The position numbers were made by a program, and so were the translations under genes. The notes beneath the pieces were generated by a model that worked only from the letters and a program-made list of their open reading frames with translations, did no database searches and was not told the origin of the DNA. Positions 24,894 through 34,648 of a stretch of DNA of 64,000 nucleotides are shown here, one piece after another. Each line of letters opens with the position of its first letter. The stretch's first letter is position 1. The stretch is from Ignavibacteria bacterium (lineage in GTDB: Bacteria; Bacteroidota; Ignavibacteria; Tepidaquicellales; OLB5): contig JAFLBX010000002.1 in assembly GCA_017303675.1 (NCBI GenBank), positions 881,091 through 945,090 of the forward strand, read 5' to 3'.

Positions 24894-26558
24894 ATGAAAA
24901 AGCTACTATTTACTGCATTATTGCTTTGTACATTCAGTTTAACATACTCACAGTGGGTTTCTAATTACGGGAATTACGCAGGAGATGTTAATTTTACCAA
25001 TGCCAAGGGCAATGCTGTAACATGCGATGCTTCAGGAAACAGCTATGTTACGGGATATTCCTACGAAGGGGCATCACAAAACGATATTATAACTATTAAA
25101 TACAACCAAAATGGCGATACGGCCTGGGTAAGAGGTTATAATGGAACAGCAAATCTAAATGATGAAGGTAACGGTATCTGCGTTGATAATGCAGGAAACG
25201 TTTACGTAGTAGGTTTTGCTCAGTTTACCGGCAAATCTGAAGATGTAGTAATCATTAAATATTCCTCAAACGGAACATTTCAGTGGGCACAAACTTATTC
25301 AGGAGCTGATACACCCACAATAGATAAAGGCCTTGGAATAGCAGTTGATGTTTCCGGCTTTATTTATATAACAGGCTACTCAACACAACTTGACGGTTAT
25401 ACCGATATTCTTGTAAGAAAATACAACGCAGCTGGTACACCTTTATGGACAGCAAGCGAGGACGGAATAAGGAACCTGAATGCACAGGGTCTGGGTATTG
25501 CTGTTGGAAACAGCGGAAATGTTTATGTAACCGGATTTGTTTCTGAATCAGGCTCGAATAACACTGATATAGCAGTTTTAAAATACAACAGCAGCGGTGT
25601 CCTCCAGTGGTTAAATACCGTGAACGGGACCGGGAATTCAGAAGATAAAGCCTGGGGTATTGTTGTTGATGTTGATGATAATGTTTTCATTACAGGATAT
25701 ATCACTGAAGCAGCCAATACCACCAATACATATACAGCTAAGTACAACACTTTAGGCTCAATAGTATGGTCTAAAACATACAACGGTTCAGGCAATCAAA
25801 ATGACAAAGCCTGGGGAATAGTAGTAGATACAGACGGCTCAACATACATTACAGGTGAAACAACTTCTTCTAATGGAGGCGTGAACTACCTGACATTAAA
25901 ATACAGCAGCACCGGCGTTCAGACCTGGGCATCAGAATACAACGGCACAGGCGGCGGCGAAGATGTTGCAGGCTCAATCGGTATTCTGTTAAACAATACA
26001 AACACAAAAAGTGTTGTTGTAACCGGTAAAAGCTGGGGTACAACTAATACATTTGACTACGCAACAGTCAGATATAACGTAGATAACGGGGTTCAGTCCC
26101 AGGTTAACAGGTATACTTTCACAGGTACTTCAACAGATATTGCAAAAGATATAGCAATTACACCGACTAAAAAAGTAGTAATTACAGGTTTCAGTGAACT
26201 GATAGTTGAAGCCGGGATCTCATCAACATATATTTCAACTATGTCAGTAGAGTTCGGCGATAACAGCGAGCTTAACCTTGAAAATACCAATCCGGGTAGC
26301 TTCAGTCTTCACCAGAACTATCCTAATCCGTTCAATCCTTCGACAAGCATTAGATTTGATCTTGCGGAAGCAACATTCGTTAAGCTTGCAGTTTATGATA
26401 TGCTTGGAAGGGAAATTAACGTTTTAGTAAACCAGAACTTAACAGCAGGAACACATAATATATCATTTAACGCAGCATATTTATCATCAGGTATATATTT
26501 CTATAAGCTCGAAGCAGGAAGCTTCAGAGACATCAAAAAAATGACTTTAGTAAAATAA
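24894..26558 (+). CDS. T9SS-exported beta-propeller (SBBP-type repeats)
   Basis: This is a secreted protein of 554 residues. A signal peptide (MKKLLFTALLLCTFSLTYSQ) is followed by about eight repeats of around 55 residues with the pattern VDxxGNVYVTGxxxx...TIKYNxxG, typical of SBBP beta-propellers. From residue ~465 on there is the T9SS type A sorting domain: NYPNPFNPST, LAVYDMLGRE, LNAGTH-like loop and SSGIYFYKLEAG, ending in KKMTLVK. It is thus probably exported by the type IX machinery and anchored or released at the cell surface. No enzymatic motif is visible; its ligand is unknown. Confidence 0.9.
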   Translation: MKKLLFTALLLCTFSLTYSQWVSNYGNYAGDVNFTNAKGNAVTCDASGNSYVTGYSYEGASQNDIITIKYNQNGDTAWVRGYNGTANLNDEGNGICVDNAGNVYVVGFAQFTGKSEDVVIIKYSSNGTFQWAQTYSGADTPTIDKGLGIAVDVSGFIYITGYSTQLDGYTDILVRKYNAAGTPLWTASEDGIRNLNAQGLGIAVGNSGNVYVTGFVSESGSNNTDIAVLKYNSSGVLQWLNTVNGTGNSEDKAWGIVVDVDDNVFITGYITEAANTTNTYTAKYNTLGSIVWSKTYNGSGNQNDKAWGIVVDTDGSTYITGETTSSNGGVNYLTLKYSSTGVQTWASEYNGTGGGEDVAGSIGILLNNTNTKSVVVTGKSWGTTNTFDYATVRYNVDNGVQSQVNRYTFTGTSTDIAKDIAITPTKKVVITGFSELIVEAGISSTYISTMSVEFGDNSELNLENTNPGSFSLHQNYPNPFNPSTSIRFDLAEATFVKLAVYDMLGREINVLVNQNLTAGTHNISFNAAYLSSGIYFYKLEAGSFRDIKKMTLVK

Positions 26559-26594
26559 CCTACTTCAATAAAACTATTTTCTAATACACAAAAA

Positions 26595-27947
26595 ATGAAA
26601 TCTACAGAAAATATAAAAACAATCAACAGAAATAGCTTTGAAGAGGTTGATTTACTTAACAGTAAAGCAGATGAAGCAAGAAAAGACAACAACAACCTCT
26701 CGCTATCACTCAGCAAAGAAGCTATAAGCATGGCACAGCTCTTAGGTTATTCCAAAGGACTTGCCAAAGCTTATCTGAATGCAGGTATCTCATGCAGATT
26801 GTCTTCAAATTTTGAGGCTGCTATAGAATATTACCAGGAAGCTTTAAGCTTATACAGAAAGCTTAAAGATAAAAGAGGTGAAACAAGAACATTAAATGCA
26901 CTCGCAAACGTATACTATTCATTAAGCGATTTCACAAAAGCAATTGAATACTACGATGAAAGCATTTTCGTTCTTCAGTCAATAGGCGACCTGAATTTTG
27001 AAGCAACAGTACTGACAAACAGAGGACTTTCATACCAGCAGAACGGCGATCTAAAAGCCGCTTTAAACAACTACCTCGAAAGCTTAAGTATATATAAAAG
27101 CAGTGAAACTGAAATTCACTACGCTTTATACAATAACCTGGGAATAGTTTACCTGGAAACAGGAAGCTACCATGAATCTTTAATGTACTTCACAGAAGCA
27201 TTGAAGAAAACCCAGGAAAAGAAATCAATTATTGATGAAAGCTTTACTTTAGCCAACATCGGCAGAACATACATTTACATGGAAGATTTTGCAAACGCTA
27301 TTACATATTTAAGCGAAGCAATGCTTCTTATGAAAAAGTACGGTAACCGCCAGGCAGAAACCCAGGTTTATGCAAACTTAGGAAAAGCTTATTCAAAAAT
27401 GAGATGCTTCCCTGAAGCAATAAAATATTACAACCGCGCTTTAAAGTATTACAGGGAAATAGGCGATAAAAGCTCTGTTGACCATACTTTATGCGAGCTT
27501 GGCGAATTATATTTTGAGCTTAATGACTACAAAGCAAGTATCCAGTATTTCAAAGACGGGCTTGAAGTATCAGAAAAGATCAACGATATAATGAATATTT
27601 TAAGAATTAATACAGGGCTTGCAAGATTATATCTTAAATTCAAAGATACCGAAAAAGCTGTAACATATTTACACATTGCTGAAAAGCTTGCAAAAACAGC
27701 AAAGTCTTACAAAGACTTAAGCAAGATCTGCAAGATATACAGTGAGAACTACAGCATTGAAGGTAACTATAAGGAATCAAAGATATTCCTTGATAAGCAC
27801 TACAAATATCTTGAAAAATTAAATAATATGGCAGAAGCAAACAAAGTTCAGGCTTTAATGCTGGGACATATTAAAAATCACGATAATGACTCACAGCCTG
27901 CTTTCTATTACAATCTTCAAAAAGATCAAATATTAAGCATAGCATAA
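26595..27947 (+). CDS. tetratricopeptide repeat protein
   Basis: The 450-residue protein contains about ten TPR motifs from residue 40 on, such as AYLNAGISCRLSSNFEAAI, TLNALANVYYSLSDFTKAI and TLCELGELYFELNDYKASI. The repeats are long, near 40 residues, like those of bacterial LGN/Rapsyn-type TPR proteins. There is no signal peptide, so it is probably a cytoplasmic scaffold. It lies 36 bp after the propeller gene on the same strand and may be its operon partner. A clear terminator follows. No catalytic domain is attached. Confidence 0.9.
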   Translation: MKSTENIKTINRNSFEEVDLLNSKADEARKDNNNLSLSLSKEAISMAQLLGYSKGLAKAYLNAGISCRLSSNFEAAIEYYQEALSLYRKLKDKRGETRTLNALANVYYSLSDFTKAIEYYDESIFVLQSIGDLNFEATVLTNRGLSYQQNGDLKAALNNYLESLSIYKSSETEIHYALYNNLGIVYLETGSYHESLMYFTEALKKTQEKKSIIDESFTLANIGRTYIYMEDFANAITYLSEAMLLMKKYGNRQAETQVYANLGKAYSKMRCFPEAIKYYNRALKYYREIGDKSSVDHTLCELGELYFELNDYKASIQYFKDGLEVSEKINDIMNILRINTGLARLYLKFKDTEKAVTYLHIAEKLAKTAKSYKDLSKICKIYSENYSIEGNYKESKIFLDKHYKYLEKLNNMAEANKVQALMLGHIKNHDNDSQPAFYYNLQKDQILSIA

Positions 27948-27976
27948 TCGGCTTAAACAACCAATCCCCCTGAAAA

Positions 27977-28007
27977 GGCAGCTTGAAAAAGCTGCCTTTC
28001 GTTTTTA
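27977..28007 (+). terminator. terminator after the TPR gene
   Basis: GGCAGCTT pairs with AAGCTGCC around a GAAA tetraloop and is followed by TTTCGTTTTT, an intrinsic terminator for the propeller-TPR pair. Confidence 0.85.
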
Positions 28008-28055
28008 TACCATGTTTGATAATTGTTATAAGAGCTTAGCTGATACTTAATTGGT

Positions 28056-28334
28056 TTATTTTGAAACAGAATCCTTAAAATTACTATCCTGTTTTTTACT
28101 GCAGTTCATACATATAATTCTTTCATTCTCACGTGCTTTTTTCCTGGTAACTTCAAGCACATCTTCTTTACATTGTTTCAATGAACCGCAATCCCTGAGT
28201 GTGTGGTATGTTTTAGCGGAATTTGAAGTGCAAACATACACAATATCACTATCACCCGGAGCCGGCGGTTCATCTTTTGAACATCCGTTTAGAATAAAAC
28301 CAAATAATATTAGAATGACTGTTACTTTCAGCAT
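28056..28334 (-). CDS. small cysteine-rich lipoprotein
   Basis: This is a predicted lipoprotein of 92 residues. The signal peptide ends in the lipobox LNGC (C18), so it is a substrate of LspA. The mature part carries a conserved cysteine pattern, YVCTSNSAKTYHTLRDCGSL, then KQCKED and IICMNC, probably a metal site or disulfide-linked module like those in other Bacteroidota envelope proteins. Function unknown. It lies just downstream of the minus-strand T9SS protein at 28351, with a 16-bp gap, and may belong to its transcript. Confidence 0.75.
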   Translation of the reverse strand: MLKVTVILILFGFILNGCSKDEPPAPGDSDIVYVCTSNSAKTYHTLRDCGSLKQCKEDVLEVTRKKARENERIICMNCSKKQDSNFKDSVSK

Positions 28335-28350
28335 AAAACCTGTTAATAAT

Positions 28351-29820
28351 TTATTTTAACAAAATCATTTTTTTAGTTTCTTTAAAGCTTCCAGATTCAA
28401 GAACATAGAAATAGATCCCGCTGGATAAACCTGCAGCATTCCAGCTGGCATTATAGCTACCCGGGCTCATTTGCTGAGCTACAAGCTGGCTGACTTCACT
28501 ACCGTTAATATCATAAACAGAAAGTAATACAAAACTGCTTTTGGGGATGCTGAATTTTATGTTTGTTGAAGGATTAAAAGGATTCGGGTAGTTCTGCTCG
28601 AGTAAAAACACATCAGGCAGTTGATTGCCTTCATTAATAATACCAATTGGTGTACCGTTAGATGTATGAAGAATTACAGGACTTAATTGTGCATCAAAAT
28701 TACCCCCTGCCAGATACCAGGAGCTGTTATTTAATAATTCAGAAGTAAAAAATCCCAGACCTGTATCATTGAATGTACCTGCCTGCCAGCTTGAACCGTA
28801 ATTAGAGCTTTTGGATGAATAGTCTATACTTTCGAAACCCGGCAGATATCTTGAACCGCATACAAAAGCAGTTCCTGTACCTTTTAAAAAATTTACATCC
28901 TGAAGTTCTATATCCTGAAGAGTTGTGATCAAGCTCCAGCTTAAACCTGAGTTTGTTGTTTTATAAATATTGCTTGCCGGGTAGTTTATCAGGCCTGTTA
29001 AACCGGATATTACAATACCGGTATTTTGATCAGTAAAACAAATATTGCGATACTGCATATGCTGACTGGAAACCTGTCTTTGCCAGCTTGAACCTGAATT
29101 AGTAGTTTTCAGAATAACACCGCGGGCAGAATCGTTTACTTTATCATAACCAACTGCAAACCCTGTACTGCTGTTTATAAATTCAATATCACTCAAGTGA
29201 TTTATTATTTCAGGCATTGGCAGCGTAAACCAGTTAACTCCCCCATTGGTCGTTTTTATTACACCGTCATTAACGCCCCCTGAAAAATCATATGATACTA
29301 TCGCATAACCGGTAGTTTCATTGATGAAGTCCATTCCAAGCATATAATAAACGTTAACAGGTAAGCTTCCGAAAGTTGCCCAGCTTTGCCCTCCATTGAC
29401 TGTTTTAAGGAATAGCCCTTTATACCCTGCTCCATTAAAACTTTCAGGGTTGTTAATAACCTGGTAAGTTTTTTTATCATAAATTAAACCGGTATTACTT
29501 TGAGAGTTATTTAAAACAGAGGTATTATATGCACCGGCACAAAAACCGGTTGAATTGCCGACAAATTCAATATCAAGCATAACCCTGCATGAATCAGGTA
29601 CTGTTGAAACAAACCAGTTAGTACCGGAATTTGTTGTATACACTCCCCTGCCTGTAAAATTATTTGAATAAATACCGCCGGCTGCGCCGTTTGTTAATGA
29701 AATGAAATCCAGCGAAATGAAATAACTTGCATTATTTGGTACCTGCTGGTAAACCCATTGAGATGGAATAAGCTGGGTAAGAGATAAAGCGGCTAGAAGC
29801 AATAAAAATAGATTCTTCAT
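28351..29820 (-). CDS. T9SS-exported YCF48/BNR-like propeller protein
   Basis: This is a 489-residue secreted protein with a signal peptide (MKNLFLLLLAALSLTQLIPSQ) and repeats typical of YCF48/BNR-like propellers: variants of TxNxGxxW and FxNxxTGFAVG recur about seven times. The C-terminal domain has NYPNPFNPSTNIKFSIP, LLSVYDINGSEVS and SSGIYFYVLESGSF, a T9SS type A sorting signal. It is probably exported and surface-attached. Known family members range from photosystem assembly factors to hydrolases; no catalytic site is evident here. Confidence 0.88.
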   Translation of the reverse strand: MKNLFLLLLAALSLTQLIPSQWVYQQVPNNASYFISLDFISLTNGAAGGIYSNNFTGRGVYTTNSGTNWFVSTVPDSCRVMLDIEFVGNSTGFCAGAYNTSVLNNSQSNTGLIYDKKTYQVINNPESFNGAGYKGLFLKTVNGGQSWATFGSLPVNVYYMLGMDFINETTGYAIVSYDFSGGVNDGVIKTTNGGVNWFTLPMPEIINHLSDIEFINSSTGFAVGYDKVNDSARGVILKTTNSGSSWQRQVSSQHMQYRNICFTDQNTGIVISGLTGLINYPASNIYKTTNSGLSWSLITTLQDIELQDVNFLKGTGTAFVCGSRYLPGFESIDYSSKSSNYGSSWQAGTFNDTGLGFFTSELLNNSSWYLAGGNFDAQLSPVILHTSNGTPIGIINEGNQLPDVFLLEQNYPNPFNPSTNIKFSIPKSSFVLLSVYDINGSEVSQLVAQQMSPGSYNASWNAAGLSSGIYFYVLESGSFKETKKMILLK

Positions 29821-29957
29821 AATGAACTCCTGAAGGTTTTAGTTTATTAAGATTTACATTAACAATATACAAAAAGAAGAATCTATTTAATATACTTTAA
29901 GTTAATATCCAGTATCCTTCACAAGAAAGTACACAACGTTTAAGATACCATAGATTG

Positions 29958-31604
29958 TTATTTCACCAATATCATTCTTCGGGTTTCAGTAAATGAACCG
30001 GATGTTAACCTGTAAAAATAGACTCCGCTTGTAAGCGAAGAAGCATCGAAATCAGCAATAAAGCTGCCTGCAGGCAGATTTTGCGAAACCAGCGTTCTAA
30101 CAGCCTTTCCGTTAATATCATAAACATCAATCTTTACAAATCCGCTTTTAGGAATGCTGAACTTAATATTCGTTACAGGATTGAACGGGTTGGGATAATT
30201 TTGGTACATGCTGAAGCTGCGTGGTATTTCACCTGCAACAGGCGTTATACCGTTTACAATTCCGCTTACACCGTTCAGTGTAATATTCAGAGTACTATCG
30301 CTGTTATTTATCGTGAGCACACCTGTATAAAAAGTATTAGCCGAAGTTGGAGTAAATTTAACTTTTGCATAACCGAACTGGTTGGCACTTATTGTTGCGG
30401 GAAAGCTTTCAACCGTAAAAACTGGATTGTTTGAAGTAACAGAGCTGACACTTAAATTAGTATTGCCGTAATTACAAATGGATACAAAATAACTTACAGT
30501 ATCCCCCGGATTAGACAGCGTATCAAAGTTTACGGTATACGGCGCTGCAGAGATCTTTGCTTTAGGAGCTGTGTTTTGAGTAGTGTAAAATGCAGCTATC
30601 CTTTCAACAAATTCCGGGTGGTCAACAAACGGATTGCGGTTATTCTGGTAGGTTTTTATCCTGTCATTTCTTGTTCTTTCCCTTGCATTAACCGTATCCA
30701 TAGCATGGAACTGCCTTAAAGCAGTTTCCTGAACCAGGGCAAGGTAATTTTCGTGATTCTGGTAACGGGTTATGAAATAAAACACTGCCCGCGCTGTATT
30801 TCCCTTCTGAACATCTCTTGGTTCAAAAACAATATTATTATTTACATCCCTGCCAAGCTTTGAACCGCCATCCTGGTAAGTGATATTGGATACCACAAAA
30901 CCGAACGGATATGATGACCTGGCATTGTTTGCCGGTGAATAGGTCGGGAACAGGTGATGAATATCACTTCTCATCGGTTCATTTTCATTGAAAAAGCTCT
31001 GCGGCCATGTATGTTCTGTATCAAAATTCTGGTTCTGTGCCTGGGTTCGTGTTGTAGCGTAAATTTTCCTTCCGCTGTAAATACATTCTATAGTATCGCC
31101 GCCGTAATCATCTACAGTTTCAAACATCCTGTCCCTGGCTGTATTGTAGCCAAGTGAAATATAACCCGTAGAAGTAAATGTTTTAAGCGCAGATTTAAGC
31201 GGTTCATCGCTTAAGCCCTGCGAAAATGCATAGATCACATCAGGATATTTGGAAGTAGCAATTAATCCATATACCAATGAATAATGCATTCCCCCGTTGG
31301 GCACCCGCGCATCCAGAATTAAAAATGAACGGTACGTTAAGTTATGATAAGATGAATATATTACCCATAACGCTGAACTATCATTGGGATTAACATTCAA
31401 AGTATTAATACGTGTGAAAAAAAACGGAGATGTGTTTCTTATTGAAGTAACGTTTATAACCTTGTTTGTTGGATTTTTAACGTAGATCAAAGCGCTATCA
31501 AGGGTCTTTGTAATTGAAGTATCCAGGTTTACTGTAAAAGGTACAATTTGCGAAAATGATGAAAAGCTCATCAAAACAAGAAGAAGCGGTATAATTTTTT
31601 TCAT
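29958..31604 (-). CDS. secreted endonuclease I family nuclease with T9SS tag
   Basis: This is a probable extracellular non-specific nuclease. After a signal peptide (MKKIIPLLLVLMSFSSFS) and an N-terminal beta-domain, the endonuclease I (EndA/NucM) domain spans about residues 140-350. It carries the catalytic segment DTEHTWPQSFF and SDIHHLFPTY with the expected histidines, then NNARSSYPFG. A beta-sandwich (residues 360-455) precedes the T9SS C-terminal domain NYPNPFNPVTNIKFSIP. Likely roles are scavenging phosphate or degrading extracellular DNA. A GCCGT hairpin lies upstream of the start. Confidence 0.9.
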   Translation of the reverse strand: MKKIIPLLLVLMSFSSFSQIVPFTVNLDTSITKTLDSALIYVKNPTNKVINVTSIRNTSPFFFTRINTLNVNPNDSSALWVIYSSYHNLTYRSFLILDARVPNGGMHYSLVYGLIATSKYPDVIYAFSQGLSDEPLKSALKTFTSTGYISLGYNTARDRMFETVDDYGGDTIECIYSGRKIYATTRTQAQNQNFDTEHTWPQSFFNENEPMRSDIHHLFPTYSPANNARSSYPFGFVVSNITYQDGGSKLGRDVNNNIVFEPRDVQKGNTARAVFYFITRYQNHENYLALVQETALRQFHAMDTVNARERTRNDRIKTYQNNRNPFVDHPEFVERIAAFYTTQNTAPKAKISAAPYTVNFDTLSNPGDTVSYFVSICNYGNTNLSVSSVTSNNPVFTVESFPATISANQFGYAKVKFTPTSANTFYTGVLTINNSDSTLNITLNGVSGIVNGITPVAGEIPRSFSMYQNYPNPFNPVTNIKFSIPKSGFVKIDVYDINGKAVRTLVSQNLPAGSFIADFDASSLTSGVYFYRLTSGSFTETRRMILVK

Positions 31605-31657
31605 AGGGTGCTAAAATACTTGAAAATTTGCGAATATTCAATTTGATATTTCCTCTT

Positions 31658-31681
31658 AAATGCCGTTTAGTTACGGCATTT
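31658..31681. terminator. hairpin AAATGCCGT / ACGGCATTT
   Basis: A perfect 9-bp stem around TTAGTT lies in the divergent region between the endonuclease gene and ispE. On the plus strand it is followed by TTTTGGTT. Its position, upstream of both genes, suggests a leader structure or a stray repeat more than a gene-end terminator. Confidence 0.5.
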
Positions 31682-31745
31682 TTGGTTAAGGATTGAACTT
31701 AAATTTTAGATTGTAAAGTCTATTTAAATTTGCAATTTTGCTCGA

Positions 31746-32612
31746 ATGAAAAAAAGAAAAACAGCAATTTACAAAATTACAGCACCCGCTAAAATTAATG
31801 CAGGGCTCAGAATCCTTTCCAAAAGAAAAGACGGCTATCATAACCTGGAAACGATATTTTACCCGGTAAAGCTTAGTGATGTGTTAACCGTTAAGATAAG
31901 GAAAATATCAGAAACTACCGGTAATAATGTGATTTCAGTTGAAACTGATTCAAAGGAAAAAATATCGGGCAAAAATAACATTTGTTATAAAACCGTAGAA
32001 ATTTTTCTGAGTAATTTTGAAATAAATGGGTCGTACAAAATTGATGTTTATATTAAGAAAAATATTCCAACCGGGGCGGGACTCGGCGGCGGCAGCTCTG
32101 ATGCTGCCGCACTGCTTAAGATATTACTTAAGCATTTCCGTATAAAAGGAAGTACTTCAGCAATCACCCGTATTGCGCTTGCCGCAGGCAGTGATGTTCC
32201 GTTTTTCCTTGTTGGTAAAGCAGCTTACGCTGCAGGAAGGGGTGAAAAGCTTACTCCCCTTTCTCAATTCAGAATCAAAGGAAAAATACTGCTTGTAAAC
32301 CCCGGAATTCATATTTCAACTCCATGGGCTTTTAAAGCTCTGGCAATTAAAGGTGTTAAAAGAAAATTGCTAGACAGAGTTAAAAAATATTCAATTGATA
32401 ATTCCGCGCTGATGATAAATGATTTTGAGCGTGTAGTATTCAGCAAATATCCTGAAATTGAAAAGATAAAATATGACATGATATCCTCAGGGGCTGAATA
32501 TGCGTTAATGAGCGGAAGCGGCTCAACAGTTTACGGCGTGTTTAAAAATGAAGATATAAAGGCTGCTGCAAAATATTTTAAGCTGAAAAAGTATAAAGTA
32601 TTTGTTTGTTAA
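31746..32612 (+). CDS. ispE: 4-diphosphocytidyl-2-C-methyl-D-erythritol kinase
   Basis: It phosphorylates CDP-methylerythritol in the MEP pathway of isoprenoid synthesis, in the cytoplasm. The 288-residue product has the GHMP kinase motifs: APAKINAGL with the conserved lysine near the N-terminus, the ATP loop PTGAGLGGGSSDAAAL near residue 107, SDVPFFL near 150 and SGSGSTVYG near 258. The length is normal. The ATG is chosen because it directly precedes this conserved start. Other MEP genes are not in the window. Confidence 0.95.
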   Translation: MKKRKTAIYKITAPAKINAGLRILSKRKDGYHNLETIFYPVKLSDVLTVKIRKISETTGNNVISVETDSKEKISGKNNICYKTVEIFLSNFEINGSYKIDVYIKKNIPTGAGLGGGSSDAAALLKILLKHFRIKGSTSAITRIALAAGSDVPFFLVGKAAYAAGRGEKLTPLSQFRIKGKILLVNPGIHISTPWAFKALAIKGVKRKLLDRVKKYSIDNSALMINDFERVVFSKYPEIEKIKYDMISSGAEYALMSGSGSTVYGVFKNEDIKAAAKYFKLKKYKVFVC

Positions 32613-32689
32613 TCTTGTTTAGGGTATACCTTTTCTTGAATTATTTGAAACTTATAGAGTAATTTCTCATCTAAAGTAGTTACTCATAC

Positions 32690-32866
32690 CGAGCTTGTCG
32701 AGGGATGACTTCACCTTTCGAAAGGCTCAGGGTGAGAGTTTATTGAGCTGCATAATAAAAAAGGCTAACTCAATAAATTAACAATTAAATAAATACATGC
32801 CGCTCTTGCATTGCTAGCTTACAACGTGTAATAATAATAGACGCCCCAGCGGGGCGTCTTTACATT
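32690..32866. repeat. dispersed repeats and hairpin downstream of ispE
   Basis: CCGAGCTTGTCGAGGG and CCTTTCGAAAGGCTCAGGG near 32697-32735 are dispersed repeats of a kind common in environmental genomes. A GC-rich hairpin, GACGCCCC-AGC-GGGGCGTC, follows at about 32841-32859 with TTTACATTTT after it; it may serve as terminator for ispE on the plus strand. Confidence 0.6.
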
Positions 32867-32875
32867 TTGAGAAAA

Positions 32876-33865
32876 TCAAAAACTTACTGCCACATTGAAT
32901 GTGGGAAACTGCTGAATCCTGTAGGTGTATGGAGATACCCTGTTCTGCATCCTGAAGCCGGTTTCAAGCTTGATCTTGCTGTTATAGGTTGAAATTACCC
33001 ATGCGGCATCAGCAGCGCTCAGAATATGATTCACTATTGCAGTTATCGGCCCGATCTTAGCATAATCAAAAAAATCGTTAGCTTTTTGCCTTTCAGAAGC
33101 ATAGTTTGTAAAAACCGGGTCACGGTAAGTCTGGTAGTTATAAGGACCCGCAGCCTTTGTTGGAATGTGCGTTAAGTTTGTCCATCCGGCCTGGAAGTTC
33201 TGATACTTGCCGATCAGCTCATAGTATTGCTGTGAACCGTATTCAGGCATGGTGTGAGAGAAATTAGCGCGCTCGCAAACCATAATCTGCTCACGCAGAA
33301 TATCACGGTTCGGCTCATCGGGATTAATTCCGCTGGACTCACTGAAACCTTCATTTTTAAGCCATCTTGCGTAAGTTCTTACATCCCAGTACTGGTCAGC
33401 ATAAGCAATATACTCTTCTTCTTTTTTATTTCCTTTGCTTTCGAAGTACGCAAAAGTTGCCCATGCAAGCACTTCTATCCCGAAAAATATACCTGCTTTA
33501 AGATAATTACCGCCGTAGAACTCCCCCGCCCCCGGCAATACTGCAGAAAGCAATACACCAAGACCGACTGATTTTTCTTTTTTCTTAACCTGCAGGTTAT
33601 CTTCAGCAGCACGGAACTTACTTTCAGCATTATTAAATTTATAGGAATCCGAAAGAAATATTTTTTCTTTACTGAGCTCACTGTTTACACCGGATAGTTT
33701 ATCTTCTATGATCAGCTTCCGGGTGGAAGAAAGATCAAAAGAATTCTCTTTGCTTCCGGTTAAAGAAAGTTTTTGCTGATACAGCTCCTGAGTGTTAAGC
33801 TCCTGAGAAAATAATGAGGTTGTGAAGATCAGCGCTGCAAGCGCTGCGGATAATTTAATTTTCAT
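32876..33865 (-). CDS. DUF5683-family envelope protein, first copy
   Basis: The 329-residue protein has a signal peptide (MKIKLSAALAALIFTTSLFSQ), a charged linker, and a DUF5683-type hydrophobic core near residues 103-135 (GLGVLLSAVLPGAGEFYGG followed by IFFGIEVLAWATFAYF). A second hydrophobic stretch around 270-290 (IGPITAIVNHILSAADAAW) is typical. It is probably an envelope or outer-membrane-associated protein of unknown function. It lies 4 bp downstream of truA on the same strand. A second DUF5683 gene is on the other side of truA. Confidence 0.8.
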   Translation of the reverse strand: MKIKLSAALAALIFTTSLFSQELNTQELYQQKLSLTGSKENSFDLSSTRKLIIEDKLSGVNSELSKEKIFLSDSYKFNNAESKFRAAEDNLQVKKKEKSVGLGVLLSAVLPGAGEFYGGNYLKAGIFFGIEVLAWATFAYFESKGNKKEEEYIAYADQYWDVRTYARWLKNEGFSESSGINPDEPNRDILREQIMVCERANFSHTMPEYGSQQYYELIGKYQNFQAGWTNLTHIPTKAAGPYNYQTYRDPVFTNYASERQKANDFFDYAKIGPITAIVNHILSAADAAWVISTYNSKIKLETGFRMQNRVSPYTYRIQQFPTFNVAVSF

Positions 33866-33869
33866 GGTT

Positions 33870-34646
33870 TTAATAAGTTACTTTTGATAAAAATAAAGCG
33901 TTAGAAGGTACGTACTGTATCTTTATTTCATCTCCCTTTTTGAATTTTTCTGTGAATTCTTCCAGCGGCATCCTGCCTGTTGCTGTTTTTATCATAGCCC
34001 CGGTAATTGCCCTTACCATTGAATGCAGGAACCTGTTGGCTGAAATTCTGAACTCTATAACACCGTCTTTTTTCTTTGTTACTGCAGCGGTGTAAATTAT
34101 GCTTCTGAACCCGTGATCATCGGTTTTATTCTTGCATAAAGCTTTAAATGAGTGGTTGCCTGTAATAATTTTACAGAACTTCCTGGCAATTTTTAAATCC
34201 AAGCTGCCTTTGATATTGTAAACTTTTTCACGGTCAATTGCCCTGCTGCTTTCCGTGATACGGTATATATACTCTCTTTTTTTAGCTGAATACCGCGCGC
34301 TGAAACCGGCACTTACTTTTTTTACACTCTTTATTACAATATCACCGGGAAGCAATGCGTTAAGTGAATTCTTAAGGCGCTCAGTACCCTTTTTCTGCAG
34401 CCTGGATCCATCGATCCTGAAATTTGCGCACTGCGCATATGCGTGAACTCCTGCATCTGTTCTGCCTGCGCCGGTAATTGTTATCTTCTCACCTTTAAAG
34501 ATTACGGCAAGAGAGTCTTCAATTTTCTGCTGAATGCTTGGCTCATTTTTCTGTCTTTGCCAGCCTGAATAATTTTTACCGTCATATTCAATAAGCAGCT
34601 TAAGGTTTACGGTGTTTTTATCAATTAGTTTTGCTGTATGAGGCAA
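33870..34646 (-). CDS. truA: tRNA pseudouridine synthase A
   Basis: It makes pseudouridine at positions 38-40 of tRNA anticodon stems. The family motif GRTDAGVHAYAQ holds the catalytic aspartate (near residue 62), and LLIEYDGKNYSGWQRQ at the start and FRISANRFLHSMVR near 205 are also conserved. Length and motifs are normal. The predicted start is a TTG, since no ATG is available after the upstream stop. The gene lies between two DUF5683 genes at 2 and 4 bp spacing, so all three form one operon. Confidence 0.93.
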   Translation of the reverse strand: MPHTAKLIDKNTVNLKLLIEYDGKNYSGWQRQKNEPSIQQKIEDSLAVIFKGEKITITGAGRTDAGVHAYAQCANFRIDGSRLQKKGTERLKNSLNALLPGDIVIKSVKKVSAGFSARYSAKKREYIYRITESSRAIDREKVYNIKGSLDLKIARKFCKIITGNHSFKALCKNKTDDHGFRSIIYTAAVTKKKDGVIEFRISANRFLHSMVRAITGAMIKTATGRMPLEEFTEKFKKGDEIKIQYVPSNALFLSKVTY

Positions 34647-34648
34647 AG